A stretch of DNA of 64,000 nt from assembly GCA_951812925.1 (NCBI GenBank), contig OX638372.1, positions 38,748,245 to 38,812,244 of the forward strand, in the 5' to 3' direction. The position numbers and the translations under genes are program-made. This document shows positions 1 to 12,060 of the stretch, piece by piece. The notes beneath the pieces are model-generated. The model was not told the origin of the DNA and searched no databases. It saw nothing but the letters and a program-made list of their open reading frames with translations. Each line of letters starts with the position of its first letter. Position 1 is the first letter of the stretch. The DNA is from Calliopum simillimum. Its lineage: Eukaryota; Arthropoda; Insecta; Diptera; Lauxaniidae.

Positions 1-1100
1 AGACCTCATCTAAATAATAGACGCGTTTTTAAATTGATTTTGTGCATATTTCACTCATTTATGGCGCATACGACATTTTCGCAGTCACTCTTGGCGAAGA
101 TTGAAATTAAAATGTGGCGCATACGTTTTCTGAAATTACATGGTTTTGCCTTTGAAGAATACATTTATTACATTTATTTAAAACGCAGAAAGAAATTTGT
201 AACAATTTGAGCGGTTGAAATTGTACCAACCCACAAAAACGGTCAGATTGACTGTAATATGGGTAATTCACAGTACTATTTAGTATTAAAAACTTACAAA
301 ATATCACACACATACATCGTTTGAACTTGGTTTTACTCCGATGTAATCCCACTCCAGGTCTTTTTTTTGCAAAGTTGTTCATAGAGGTCCAAATATACAG
401 AAAAAGTTTTTGTTTTTAAATCGGTCAACGAGCTAATCGATTTTCCGAGTCGAATTTAGGTTACCAAATGGTCTTCACATTGTTTCTGCATTAAACAAAA
501 AAGTTTGACAAAAACTAACTAAAACCTGGGTGTGCAGTTAGTTTTCTGTTTATTTGTAAATTCAAAAATATTATTTTTGAATGTTTTAACTGATCGCGTT
601 AACGAGATATTGTATTTTTAACAACTTTTTTTTAAAATTTTTTGTTAAAAAGAAATGAACTTTCACGTTTTTTTTAGAAAATTAGCAACGGACGAAAACA
701 AGAAAAACCATTTTCAATGTAAATTTTGATGTTGAATCTGAATCTGGTTTTAGAATTGCTATATCTAAAATGGTTTGAGAGAAATCCTAGCCTAAAGACT
801 AATTTTCCATCCATTTTGTGAAAAGTAGAATACATTTTTTTTTATTCTTTTGAGGTTAACAAGGAAATCTTTGGCCATAAAATCTTAAAAAACAACTTGA
901 AGCCCTATTATTTTACTTCAAAACCCAACTTAAATTATATCGATATATTTTTTTTTCTTCGAATTATTCTAACCTGAAAAGGTGAAAAATGGAAAAATCC
1001 ACGTTTTTTTGATATTTCAGCTTACGATATTTCTAAGACAAAAAAAGATATCGACATAATTCAAACTGATATTCAAAGAAAAAGACTGGGGCTTCAAGCT
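1..1100. other. Non-coding, old repeat sequence
   Basis: AT-rich with no supported gene. Part of it (690-1080) resembles the arms of the large palindrome (GATGTTGAATCTGAATC, then GAATTGCTATAT). Confidence 0.5.
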
Positions 1101-1171
1101 TCATTTACTTTTACAACGACCCTCTTCAAAAAATTTCATTTACTTTTACAACGACCCTCTTCAAAAAATTT
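1101..1171. repeat. 35-bp tandem duplication
   Basis: Two adjacent copies of a 35-bp unit containing TTTTACAACGACCCTCTTCA. Confidence 0.9.
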
Positions 1172-1189
1172 CGTCGAATTATCTAAGTT

Positions 1190-1345
1190 TTTCCGTGAAT
1201 AATATTTCCACGGGCACACAAGCATCCATCCAAACAGACGGACATGGCTATACCGACTTAAAAAGTGATTCTGACGAGGAATATATATACTTTTCCATAC
1301 CTGCAACGCCTCCTTCTCTGGTTTTTGAGGTGCTTACGTTCTTTT
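1190..1345 (+). repeat. Tail fragment of the tandem-unit dispersed element
   Basis: Contains CAGACGGACATGGCTATA and ATATACTTTTCCATACCTGC, shared with 21418-21490 and 23040-23085. The overlapping small open frames are repeat-derived. Confidence 0.55.
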
Positions 1346-1449
1346 TGCGGTCAACAAAAAAACATATATGGCTCTTACGACATAATGGAAAGTGCGATAT
1401 CTTTGTTAATACACAAAATTCAGTTTTAATATTTGGCATATAGATGAGA

Positions 1450-2090
1450 ATGACATTTTAGAACATATTTGCATCAAAAAAAAAATTTCGAAAAAATGTC
1501 GCATACGCTACTGTTGCGGTTAGGGCTCGATATGTATGATCATAAATACATACATATTTATAACGTTTAAGAGACGCCGTAAATAAAAGTGATTACAAAA
1601 ACTATTAATCAAATTTAACCCTTTTGTTTTGATTTTCTCAGTGTAACCAGACCCTATAAAATATATAAAGACCTTAATATTCATCCGCAATCAGGCTTCG
1701 CTTTATACTACATTCTCCTGTGATACCTAGCGAAAACATATAGCCAAAATGAATCATATCAAATGATTGCGAAACTTTAAAATCATTTTTGATACTTGAA
1801 TTTTCTTCTACAACTATCTTTTCTATGCGACTTTTGGTCTACCATATGAGCTACTGTCTTATAGATTTATTCAAAAGTGTGGCGACAAATTTCGGTGTAT
1901 GGTTTCCGAAGAGCATAAGCTATCTGCACAATTTTGCATAGCTTGCTCTCGTAAGTTATGGACGTTTTGTTGCTTTTTTTATGTTATTTGATATTTGTGA
2001 TGGTTCAAGGTCCCAAAATCTTCAATATTCACCGTGTAGGACCGGCGGAGATAATTGTCACAATAGTTCCATCTTTTGTTTAGTTGTTCT
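1450..2090. other. No recognised feature
   Basis: AT-rich intergenic DNA. No coding frame, RNA gene or repeat was recognised. Confidence 0.5.
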
Positions 2091-2094
2091 GTAA

Positions 2095-2347
2095 GTAGTC
2101 TAGAATGGACTACACCTCAAACTAGAATTAATTTACTAAAATTATGAATTGTAACAAAAATTTTCCAAGTAAAATACAAACTCGGTCAGTTGTATCAAAA
2201 GTGGTCCAAATGCAACGCATAATTCATCATTAGTACCAAAAGTGCTCCAATTGCGTATAAATTGTGTCAGTGAAATTATAAGCTTAGCGACTACGTACTG
2301 TTTGGCAGTTCGCCCATTGTGATGAAGACCAAACGATAGTGCATTGG
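2095..2347 (+). repeat. Truncated relative of the tRNA-like element
   Basis: Aligns in reverse orientation with 33436-33680 (GGACTACACCT, GTACCAAAAGTG, GTGAAATTATAA, GAAGACCAAACGATAGTG). Confidence 0.5.
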
Positions 2348-2731
2348 TCTAATCCCTATGTGAAGTAGGGCAACAATATAATCTTACAGTATGTTGGGCT
2401 CCCGGACACAGCAATTTCGTTTGCAATGAAAAAGCAGGCGAACTTTCTAGGAAAGGGTCTTCAACTTACACAATTTCTGAGAAGCACATGTTTTGAAATC
2501 ACATGCATTACTTAGAGCCGACATTAACTCTGAATGTATTTTAGTCCCAAATCCATTTTGGAATTTATAAAAATCGAAATGGTTTTTATAGGTTGACAAT
2601 GAAGTCATAATCCGGGTAAACAATGGGCCCAACTGCTGCCGAAGTTATGGTGACATCTGCCATCTCCCGTTCTAACCTAACATAATGGCATGCGCTGTGT
2701 TGAAATTTCCACCTAATTTTCAATTCTAATT

Positions 2732-3715
2732 TTTATACCCTACACCCATAATATATTCACTTTGTCCTTCCGTTTGTAACGCAGAGGAGTGGCAGATATA
2801 GAAAAGTACATATATTCTTAATCAGCTTCACCTCCTGAGCCCATATAGAAATGTATGTCTGTCTGGCTGGCTGGGTGTGCGTGAAAATACATTTCTTGAG
2901 AAAACTAAGCAAGATAATTCAACGAAATTTGGTACACTGGGATTGAAAATGAGCGAAATCGATCATTGGACACGCCTACCGCCCATGCAAAAAATATATT
3001 CAAAATGTAACTTTAGGAGTATTTTTCACGACAATGCAACCAAAATACATACAAATACTACGAATTGTATACGTAAGCTTGGAGAAGAAACTGGGCGAGG
3101 CATCTGCCATATAAGCAAAAGTTTCAAAACGCTTTACTGAAGCGTTTTTTGAGGTAATCAAACTAAAATTTACTCAGACACTAAGAACTATGAATGCAAG
3201 CTCTGAGCAAGAACTGGGTGAACTCGGACAAGAGGGCGTGGCACCTTACATAAAAGCAAAGTCTTCAAAACACTATACTGAAAGCGTTTTTGAGTTAATC
3301 GAACTAAATTTTACCCAGACGCTAAGAGGTGAGGAGTAATTTTTCAAAAGGGCTTATAACCAAAACGAGGCGAAAGTAATGTCATACACATTATTTGCAT
3401 AGTAATCGTTTATTGGATAAATATGATTTTTTTATCTAAATGTCATTAATTTCACGCCAACAAGTAAACCTTTTGTGGAAGCAGAACCCAATTTTATTAA
3501 TTTATTACGGAGTATCAGGCAATTAATATTATTACTTTTGCCTCGTTTTGGTTATAAGCAGTTTTGAAAAATCAATCCTCAACAATGAATGCAAGCTCTG
3601 AGCAAAAACTACGAGGGCGTAGCCTCCCATTAAAGCAAAATTTTCCAAATGCTGCAGTGTAGGATATTTAGTATTTGGCCAGGCCAAAGATACCACCCTT
3701 ACTAGTTAAGTTTGT
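2732..3715 (-). repeat. Dispersed element with about 143-bp internal tandem units, copy A
   Basis: Starts TATACCCTACACCCA and runs to TTTGGCCAGGCC followed by CACCCTTACTAG. Internal units with GAATGCAAGCTCTGAGCA and GGGCGTGGC repeat about every 143 bp (for example 3150 and 3293). It is interrupted at about 3329-3584 by a MITE. Other copies lie at 20950-21555 and 22503-23350 in the opposite orientation, and a tail-only copy at about 1190-1345. Confidence 0.7.
3329..3584. mobile_element. MITE family M, member 1
   Basis: Terminal inverted repeats of about 40 bp (GAGGAGTAATTTTTCAAAAG; AACCAAAACGAGG; AAAGTAAT). It interrupts a repeat unit of the dispersed element: the intact unit at about 3177-3200 reads CTAAGAACTATGAATGCAAG, while here CTAAGAG and AATGAATGCAAG are separated by the MITE. 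Confidence 0.75.
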
Positions 3716-3889
3716 ATTAGTTACACAGGCACACAGGGACGCTGAAACCAAATATGACGATAAAAAGTTGTTCTGAAGGGCCATGTTCACTTAAGAATAT
3801 TGCGTAAAAAATGTAATAAAATAACATAAATAAGGAACACAAAAATTTCGTCGATAACCTTTTACGCATTATTCGTAAGTTTTAAGCAT

Positions 3890-4020
3890 TTCCCGACTTT
3901 GATGGCTCCTAGTGAAATTTTCCGTAGAATATTTTTGTAAAACACATTAACCCAGTTTTTGGAAAAAGGGAACAAAAATACCCATAAAAACAGGATACAA
4001 TAGTTAAGATGTTTTAGAAA
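3890..4020. repeat. Dispersed repeat shared with 23505-23645
   Basis: GAAATTTTCCGTAGAATATT, CATTAACCCA and AGGATACAAT occur in the same order on the opposite strand at 23505-23645. Confidence 0.6.
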
Positions 4021-4445
4021 ATTGTTTGTTGAGTGATTTCATGATGACCTTGGAACAACCATGAAATTACTAACATTTTCAATTTTCATAAAAAATTGAC
4101 TTTCAACCCCTTCAGGGGATGACTGGGTGGCAGAAATAATTTTTTATAGTGCTCTTTGATTATAGCGCACCCAAAAACTAAGGAATAAAAACATTTTCGA
4201 ATGTTTATACCAAGTGAAATTTCGATCCATAAGAGGGAAAGTAGGGGAGGCTAGCGGGAAAATGGCCCTTTAGAACCTCGAGGTCGCTATAAACTACTTG
4301 CAGTGCAGTACCGAGTAATGAAAATTAAACATAATGATCATTTTGTGTAAGGGAAAAGTGAAGTAATTGTGGAATTGATTGTAGATGATTTAAAGAGGAA
4401 GAACTATTTGTGGTTTGGAAACTACGGAAGCTATTCTGAGTATAT

Positions 4446-5696
4446 GTAGAGTGATGTAGACAGATTTGGGCCATGTTTTTATTTTCGACTGTAAAATGGT
4501 GAAAAATTAAAATTTTTCAAAAAATTTTTTTTAATCGCAAGAGTATCCCAAGACGCAACTTTCCATCATAGCAAATTTCTTAAATTCAGTTGTAAAGATT
4601 TTTTTTTTTTTATGTAAAAGAAAAGAAAAAATTTTTATCTGAAAAATGCTGCCATTTGTTTGAAATTCTTCTTCTATGGGTTTTTAGAGTCGCTGATCAC
4701 ATATCTGTTGTCAAATTTGCAAAATTCAAAATACTTGACGCGAAATGTGGTTCAAAAATTAAAAAAAACATGGACTTTGATAATGTTTATTTAATGTCTG
4801 GAAAAAAGAGTGATGAAGTAGAAATTAACGTCCATTAAGTTAGCAGAGCGAAATTGGCAGAACTGAAAAAAAAAAAATACCATAATGCCATATGGGACGC
4901 ATATTAAACTAAAGTAAGCAGCCAATAATTATAGGCTAATTATAGGCTATTTAAATGCCCCATCGCAAAAAGAAAAGCTTTTCATTTAAAAAAAAAAATG
5001 GACCAAATCAATTTTCTTGAAATAAGGAACTTTGAATAACAACAATTCCAGACAAAAAAAAAAAAAAAACAACAAAATCAACACCAACAACAATAACACC
5101 AACAACAATAAGAACTTTACAACAACAACAACTTTACTACTCCTACAAAAACAACAAAGAGAACCAGTTTTACAACAACAACAGCTACAACAACAACAAA
5201 TTTACTACTACAACAACAACAGTAATTTAATATAAAAGTAGGGGTAAGTGGGCGGCCTGTGGTCGCAGCTCAGGATTTAAAACTCCCAAAAATCCAAAAG
5301 CGGTTTCGCGGCGGCCTTCGGCCAAGGGCTTTCTTTTTTTGCCTATTTTCACAGCTGGTTGTGAACAATTGACTTCTTTTGAATCTTCTGTTGGTATCTG
5401 CGATTTTTCATAATTTACCACTTTTTTGGTGGTTTCCTTCATAATGACTAAAATGATAAAAATGAGTAAATAAGACATTTGCATAATTCATAAAAACACT
5501 TTACTGTGCAAAATCTACAGCACGTTTCTCTGGACAGTGAGAAAGCAGGTTTATAATCCCCAAATGCTTATAAAAAGTGACCACGCGTCAAAATACGATA
5601 ATTAATGTGCGCGGTTTGACATAGATGTCACTAATCTTAAAATTACTTGGGTGGCCCACTCCAACCTGTAGTGCACGTCTGTCTACATCACTCTAC
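4446..5696. repeat. Segment bounded by 19-bp perfect inverted repeats
   Basis: GTAGAGTGATGTAGACAGA at 4446-4464 recurs inverted at 5678-5696. Between them are the CAA tract and a GC-richer patch (5250-5340). No transposase seen. Confidence 0.4.
5036..5225. repeat. CAA-rich microsatellite
   Basis: Imperfect (CAA)n and AAC tracts. The Asn/Gln frame across it is not a gene. Confidence 0.85.
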
Positions 5697-6010
5697 CTAA
5701 TATAAAAATAAATAAACATCTCTATACAGAAAGTGGACGAAACTCCACACTGACATCCAATTTATTGGTTCTTCAATTCACTATATGGTAGTTCTTAGTT
5801 GACGCAACACCAACGTTAAAGTTTGTAATTGATCTGACCAATGGTTTCTCTCCATGTGCTTGAATGAAGATGCTTTTTTATCATTTGGTAGTTGATATTG
5901 TATTTATAATTTTGCAATTTTTTTTAAATTTCATAATAAATTCTCTTACGTATTTCGCAAATCACTCAAGATTTAACAAATACAAGTGACCGTTCACTTC
6001 TTCACTTCTT

Positions 6011-8574
6011 TCAATCTCCTTCACCGTCTCCGCTTCCAGATGCAGAACCAAAGGAAGTATGACTGCCTACCGATATTCTACGTTTTCGTATTGATTCCAC
6101 AGATTGAGTACGTTTCTTTAGTGAAATTTCTTCGTCGTTGATTAAGTAGCACGTGTCTATAAACAGCAACAGCTGTGGACTTTTAAGCTTCGCAGCAATG
6201 ACCAATGCTTCATCGAGCGCTTCTTTGGCACGCTCAATTTTATGCAATACAGCGTGAGATTTACAAATTAAGAGCGTACTCAAAAATTGCCATAGAAAGC
6301 TATTGCAGTTTTTACACTCTGGAATTGAAATGATGGGTAATTGAATGAAACTATGCTTTGTAGATTCCAACGCACACGCAATACTGACCTTCAACTGCTT
6401 TTCGAGCTACCGAACAACATTCGTCAAATCGACTTTGAGCCAAATGACTGCGTGCAATTTCATGTAGTAGATAACATTTCTCAATGGAATATCTGGCAAA
6501 ACGCATACGTTTCTCAAGCCGTGCCAAAAATTTCCTAAAAGAAAAATTACACATATACATTAAGATGTATGGTCTAAGAATCTCTTGTCTTACTTGTATG
6601 CTATTAGTCCGTGATCTGGGGCATCTGGTTCCTGATATGTTGACTTATCGCCAAAGACAAATTGTACAACACGATCCTTGTACTTATCACGTGGCATATG
6701 CAATAATATTAACATGCGATCTTTTTCACGCGATTCGTGTATATCTTCGGGTACGGTATAACGATCGGCATGTGCTAGAGCCAGTGTATTGTAGACTTCA
6801 TTGATAAACTCAAACTTCCATGGCATAACACGGAATGTCTTCAGCACAACATAATCGCCCATGACTTCTTCAATAAATTTGGAAAGTTTCTGTAAATCGA
6901 AAAGGTGCATATAAGAGTATATTTCCTAAAATTCGTTCGTACATATCGTCGGTTAAGAGTTTAAATAAAAGAAAATTACCTCAACTCTACCCATGGCGCG
7001 TAATTTGCGTACATGCCTTAGAATGGTCAACATATTACGATGTGTCTGATATTGTACGCGATTAAGATGATTTTGACGATGCATTTCCCAAACTTTCTTA
7101 TTTGGACACTTACGCATTTGTTCATTATACAAAGGACTACGTGCTTGAAGCATTTTCTAAAAAAAAAAACAAATTAAAAATTTTCTTCAAAGATTTCTCC
7201 AGTATCCAAATATAATTTACCAAAAACTTTTTGATCACATCATATTTAGTTTGTGTAAGATGTCTCAAAAATGGTGTTGAAACCTTGGACTGAGGCAGCA
7301 ATAAATTTTGATTATCACGTAAGAGTTTCAAAAACAACACATCGATCCAACTCTTATTGAAGTATATCTGATTAAATACTCTGAATGCTCGTTCACGTCT
7401 CGCAATTTCACGTGGAGAAAGAAAAATTTCCTAGATTATACATACAGTTGAAGAAAAAAGTTTGTCTATGCAGATTACGTCGTTCTTTGCGTTAATATAC
7501 ATACCTCTTTTTCTAATATACTAAGAACATCACATTTCTCCTGCTCTTTAAGAATTTTCCACAGTGGACGATGATCGATAGTATTAAGACGTTCGATTTC
7601 TTCCAATACGGCAGCGAAATGTTTTTCATTTTCCAAAATAAATGGTCCCAGTGTATCACCAATACTGTCTTTGAAGTTTTCATCAACCTGTAAATTGTAA
7701 ATAATAAATTTTTAGTAAGATTTCACAGCTTCAATGAATTAAATCCATGTCTGTGGAAGCCCCGCAAACCAAATTTTCTGACTTTTCCTGAATCCCGACT
7801 TTTCGGAATAAATTCGAAACTGATTAATTATATAGTAGTTTTAGTAACGAATTCGTAACTACATATTTCGTAAAGATTTGTCTTAACAGTTTTCAAAACT
7901 TTTTTTTCTCTTGTTTCCATTGTGAAATTCGTAAAGAAAATTCGTTACGAAATCGTCTCAGCCCACTCCTTCGCAAAATTCTTATTTCGTAACGATTTTG
8001 TTACCAAAATCGGAAAGATTTGCCGACTTTTCGTAACGATTTTGTTACAAATTCAGAACATTTGATTTGTTTGTATACTCAACAAGACTTTTGTAACATT
8101 TACTCACCACAATCAAACGATTGAGAAACGCTGTAACTTTTTTGCCTCTGAACCGTCGTGTATTATCGTGCAATTCGATCTTGCAATTCTCAAACTGATT
8201 CAATTCATAAAGTGCATCGCATATTTCCAAATTTATTGGAGCACTGGTGGTATCAATTTCTAAAGTTAATAAGAAAAGAATTTAACAAATAATCTACTTG
8301 GTAGCTGTTGAAAATTTAAATTACTTGCTGCAGCTAAGCCATCTTCCAGAGCACCCTCCGTTTGAGCGATGTTACGCTTACACATGCTTCGACAAAATAG
8401 CACTTTATGATCATCAGATTTTAATTCCAATGACTTATCATAGTAATGGGCTGCTATGTCCAACTGTTGCTTGTGCGTATAGAAGAGACCCCAATCACGA
8501 TAGATGACCTGTATGTGTTCGGGACTCCAGGCGATACGTTCCCATGGTTGAAGAGCAGGAGCAGGACCTTGCAT
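6011..8574 (-). CDS. TTC25/ODAD4-like TPR protein, copy 1
   Basis: Eight exons on the minus strand: 8325-8574, 8108-8259, 7505-7687, 7221-7430, 6980-7156, 6594-6889, 6389-6534, 6011-6318. They sum to 1722 nt (573 aa) with GT-AG borders and matching phases throughout. Residues about 20-85 hold TPR-like helices (RDWGLFYTHKQQ, then a CKRNIAQ segment). The middle has a PLWKILKEQEKCD block and YDVIKKFL. Residues about 333-370 hold GDYVVLKT and MPWKFEF; residues 441-471 hold EKCYLLHEIARSH and FDECC, the second TPR region. The tail is Arg/Ser/Gly-rich. The layout resembles TTC25, which in other animals helps dock outer dynein arms on ciliary doublets. This copy has the shortest introns (59-420 bp). 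Start is the first ATG of the conserved N-terminus; it has three more residues (GPAPALQ) than copies 2-4. Family assignment is by recalled similarity, not by a search. Confidence 0.78.
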
Positions 8575-8844
8575 TTCACAGATCTACAGGAATTGAATGT
8601 TTTACGCGTTTTAATTTTTCTAAAAGTTATTTATTTTATTATTTTTTCAATATTTTATATGTATTGTTATTTATTTTTTTATTATTTATTTCTTAATTTT
8701 ATTTGATGTTGGAACGACAGATAATAGATATGTCATAGAACCCTAGAGTGTATCGAAAATATTCAAAAATTTATTTCAAGTGTGTAAATAAGGACAGTAC
8801 AAAGCCAATTGTATAGGGTTCATACATATCATATCAATGCCTTA

Positions 8845-9190
8845 GGCGAAAAGTACGATAAATCAAATCTCCTGCAAAAACTAGGTTGTCATTGATTCTT
8901 TGGTGAAGTAGGATTTTTCGAACTACTTTGAACGAAAAATAGGTTATTTCATTATATATGACGAAAAATAGGTTTCTTCGATGTCTTATGTCGAAAAGTA
9001 GGACCTTAAAAATTTTATATCGAAAAATAGGATGTCTTAACGAAAACTACAACATTTCGATATTTTGCACGAAAATTTAGTTGATTCATTATATTCATTA
9101 TTATTTTCCAGTATGAAACATCCTACTTTTTGTTAAAAAGTTCGAAACATTCCACTTATCGTCTAAATTTTCAAACGTCCTACTTTTCGT
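8845..9190. repeat. CGAAAAATAGG motif repeat cluster
   Basis: CGAAAARTAGG recurs at least five times on the plus strand (8850-9060) and as its complement CCTACTTTTCG in the second half (9118-9190), making an irregular inverted array upstream of copy 1. Confidence 0.65.
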
Positions 9191-9198
9191 TAATTTTT

Positions 9199-9506
9199 AT
9201 TCAGGCTTATCGCTGAATTCATCGTAGATACGAATTTCGTGAAGTCTACGAAAGTGCTATCATTGAATTCGAATTGCTACGACGTGAATTCGTAGATTGG
9301 GATCACTTACTCCATTGGATACTCAAATTTTTTTAATTTCCGACGAATAGATATGATTACCGAAGAAATATCGTAATTTAATTGAAGAAGTACTTCAAAC
9401 TCCACGAATTACGAAGTTACGTTCGTAATTTCTTGAAATCAATAATAGCATTTTCGTAGATCTCACGAAATTCGTATCTATGATGGATTCAGTGATAGGC
9501 CTGATT
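9199..9506. repeat. 308-bp MITE-like inverted repeat
   Basis: Terminal inverted repeats of about 55 bp: TTCAGGCTTATCGCTGAATT and its near mirror ending GGCCTGATTA. Both contain GTAGATACGAATTTCGTGA. Diverged relatives of the GAATTCGTA-rich sequence occur near 28815-29290 and 30870-30915. Confidence 0.75.
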
Positions 9507-9781
9507 ATGTCCTATATGAGTATAGTAGATATGAGGAGTATAGATACAAAGACAGCAATCTCCATTTTAACATTAATGAGGCTGATAGTGTTTGATCACA
9601 AGCTATCACCAAATGGAAGTATGTAGATGACACTACCATATAGGTTTAGAAATATAGGTGACAATCTCTCCTTTATTCATTGGAATTTTCGCATTTGATG
9701 ATATCTTGTGATCAAACACTACCAGACACGTAAATGAAAAAATGGAGAATGCCCTTGTTTCTATACTCTTTATATATGTAA

Positions 9782-10015
9782 GTTATATGGATGTGAAACG
9801 TGGCAACTACTTATGAACAAGTTGCAAGTATTCGTCAACAAGTGCTTAGAGCGCTTACTTGAGGTTTGGTGGCCTCGCATCATCTTTGTACCTAAAATAC
9901 AACCAAATGCCCATAGCAAACGAGATCAAGCTATTTAAGTGGGGGTGGATAGCTTATACTCTCCGAAAATCACACAGCGAAGTCTGTCGCCAGGCCAAGA
10001 CCCAGAACCACATGG
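9782..10015 (+). pseudogene. Non-LTR retrotransposon reverse-transcriptase C-terminus fragment
   Basis: One frame reads LYGCETWQLLMNKLQVFVNK then CLERLLEVWWPRII. After a frameshift another reads KWGWIAYTLRKSHSEVCRQA. This is the conserved C-terminal region of RTE-like or craniofacial-development-protein-2-like LINE ORFs. It is a 5'-truncated dead copy. Confidence 0.75.
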
Positions 10016-10119
10016 AAAAGGTAGGTGGAGAAGAAATTTTAAGAATTAGTTTTGCGAAAAAATTTTTTTTGCACGTTATAGGCACGGAGCTTCACAGTGT
10101 CAAAATAGTGTTTTTGAAA

Positions 10120-10278
10120 AAAATCGATTTAATTTTTTTCTAAATTCTGCCATTTTGTCAAAAATAAATTTTTTTAATTAAAATAAACATTTAAAATGCT
10201 ACAAGAATCCAAAAACAAAAATTAAAAAAACTTATTTTTGACAAAATGGCGGAATTTAAAAAAAAATTGCATCGATTA
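10120..10278. repeat. Short inverted repeat with 48-bp arms
   Basis: AAATTCTGCCATTTTGTC and its mirror GACAAAATGGCGGAATTT flank about 60 bp. It sits between two LINE fragments. Confidence 0.7.
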
Positions 10279-10647
10279 TAGTGTTGTTAAGGAAGTGATA
10301 TGTTTAACAGTTCCCCATCTATGAAGACCACCGCTTTTACTTTTTTGTCTGGTATTTCTTTTTCCGCTCTGACTGGGTGCGCAGGTCAAGCGTTTTACAA
10401 GTTTAGTGCTGAGAACTTAAAGTTAATTGTAGAATCAATGAACTACAGTTGTGCAGCTCAATAGTGGACTTGAGAGCGGGTTGGCTCTCCACATAGAAAT
10501 TAATGGGCTCAACGCCAACTCTTGTCAACTTTTGTTCCGACGCCTTGCTACTCGCCTCCACAGAAGCTTGGAATATGCTTCAATCGGAACGTAGTTTATA
10601 TTTTACTTTTGAGTTAGGTTGCTATGCCCGAAACTACGCAAACCAAT

Positions 10648-12060
10648 TCATTCTTTAAGCCGAAATGTTGTCTTAAAGACTTTCGCATGTAAGTCAATAG
10701 GTAAGATGCAAAAGATAACATTTAGGGATTTGTAATATCGTATTGATTCGAAAAAGTAAAAAATTTTGCCAGAAAGTATTCCACTTCGATTTATATGTAA
10801 TAGTCCGGTGAATTTTTTTTTTTTTAATTGAAACCAACGCTCAACGGATTGCGTTAGATAGGTTAGAGGGAGGAAGGAAAGATAGAGTAGTGTTGGTGAA
10901 CGTTTTTCTTGAATGTCGTATCCTACAGGTAAAACAGTGACTGGGAGATTGTTCCACAACTTAATCGTACGTCCGAAGAACGAATTATCATGATAGTGAG
11001 ATGTTCTGCTTGGCGCCGGTGTGATGCAAAATGGATGTGCCGAAGCCCAAGTGCTTCGAGAGAAGATACGTACTGAGGGAACCAGGTCGTATATTTCTCT
11101 AGAGCACACCCTATTATAATATCTATAAAAAAGAGTTATACACCCTACGTTACGTTGGTGTTCAAGGGTGTCAATTGTGAATATAATATTTATGCCTCCA
11201 ATAAGTTTAAGCACACGGTGAGTGAAGTATTTCTTACACCGTTTCAAAAAACCTATACACTTTGCCATTTCTTTCGACACATGAAACACATGATCAGTCC
11301 ACATCAAATCCGATTGAATCGATATGCCCAGAACGTCAAGAGATGGTGATCTTGTAATATCTACGCCAGCCATATTGAGGTGAGCAGAAGATCAATTCAT
11401 TCGTCTGTGAGATAACAGACAACATTGGGTCTTGCTAGCATTGAAATCGACCCAATTAGCAAGACCCCACTCGTGGATTTTTTTGAGATCATTTGAAAGT
11501 GTATTATACATATGACGCCTTTTAATCTCAACCTCCGTAGAACTGGGGCGCTTTTTAAAGCTATATAAATAACAAGTGTTACTATCATCCGCAGAGGAAT
11601 AGATTGGGCTTGTAGTCGAAGACAGAAGGTCATCGTTAAAAACAAGGAAAAGTGTTGGAGAAAGCACAGAACCCTCCAGCGTTAATGGAGTGTTCAATGG
11701 AAGTGAAACCATTAACTACAACACGGGTCAAATGGTTACTACAGAAGCTCGTGATCCAATGAGCAAAAGAATCACCGACACCATATGTAATTAGTTTTGA
11801 TAAAAGGGCGCGATGCCGCACCCGATCAAAAGCCTTTGAAATATCCAGAGCGATAACCATACTTTCGCCAAAAAGGTGAATGCCTTGGTTCCATTTTTCA
11901 GTGAGGAACGCCATCAAATCACTAATCGCTAAGCATATTGTTATGCTCCAAATAATTCACAAGGTAGTAGTTAATAACGCTTTCCAGTACTTTGGAAAGC
12001 GCAGAGCCTATTGATATGGGTCGGTAATTATTTGGTACAATTTTACAGAAAAAAACAAAA
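10648..12060 (-). pseudogene. Non-LTR retrotransposon ORF2 fragment (jockey/CR1-like)
   Basis: Minus-strand frames give in order: a PISIGSALSKVLE-like palm start (about 12020), VIALDISKAFDRVRHRALL (about 11860), SVLSPTLFLVFNDDL, and YSSADDSN, where the catalytic FADD is SADD. Then follow LDVLGISIQSDL and LEHQRNVGCITLFYRYYN with a typical C-terminal FFGRTIKLWNNLP. Several frameshifts break the ORF. It extends to about 10750 and is inactive. Confidence 0.75.

Noticed and set aside
2877..3140. 87-residue plus-strand frame
   Set aside because: It lies in the tandem-unit dispersed repeat, and copies elsewhere have stops.
5032..5235. Asn/Gln-rich small open frame
   Set aside because: It is the translation of a (CAA)n microsatellite, with no neighbouring exon or conserved flank.
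5227..5484. 85-residue minus-strand frame with a hydrophobic start
   Set aside because: It looks like a signal peptide at first, but the rest is basic low-complexity sequence over a GC-rich patch, with no recognised family and a position inside a repeat-bounded segment.
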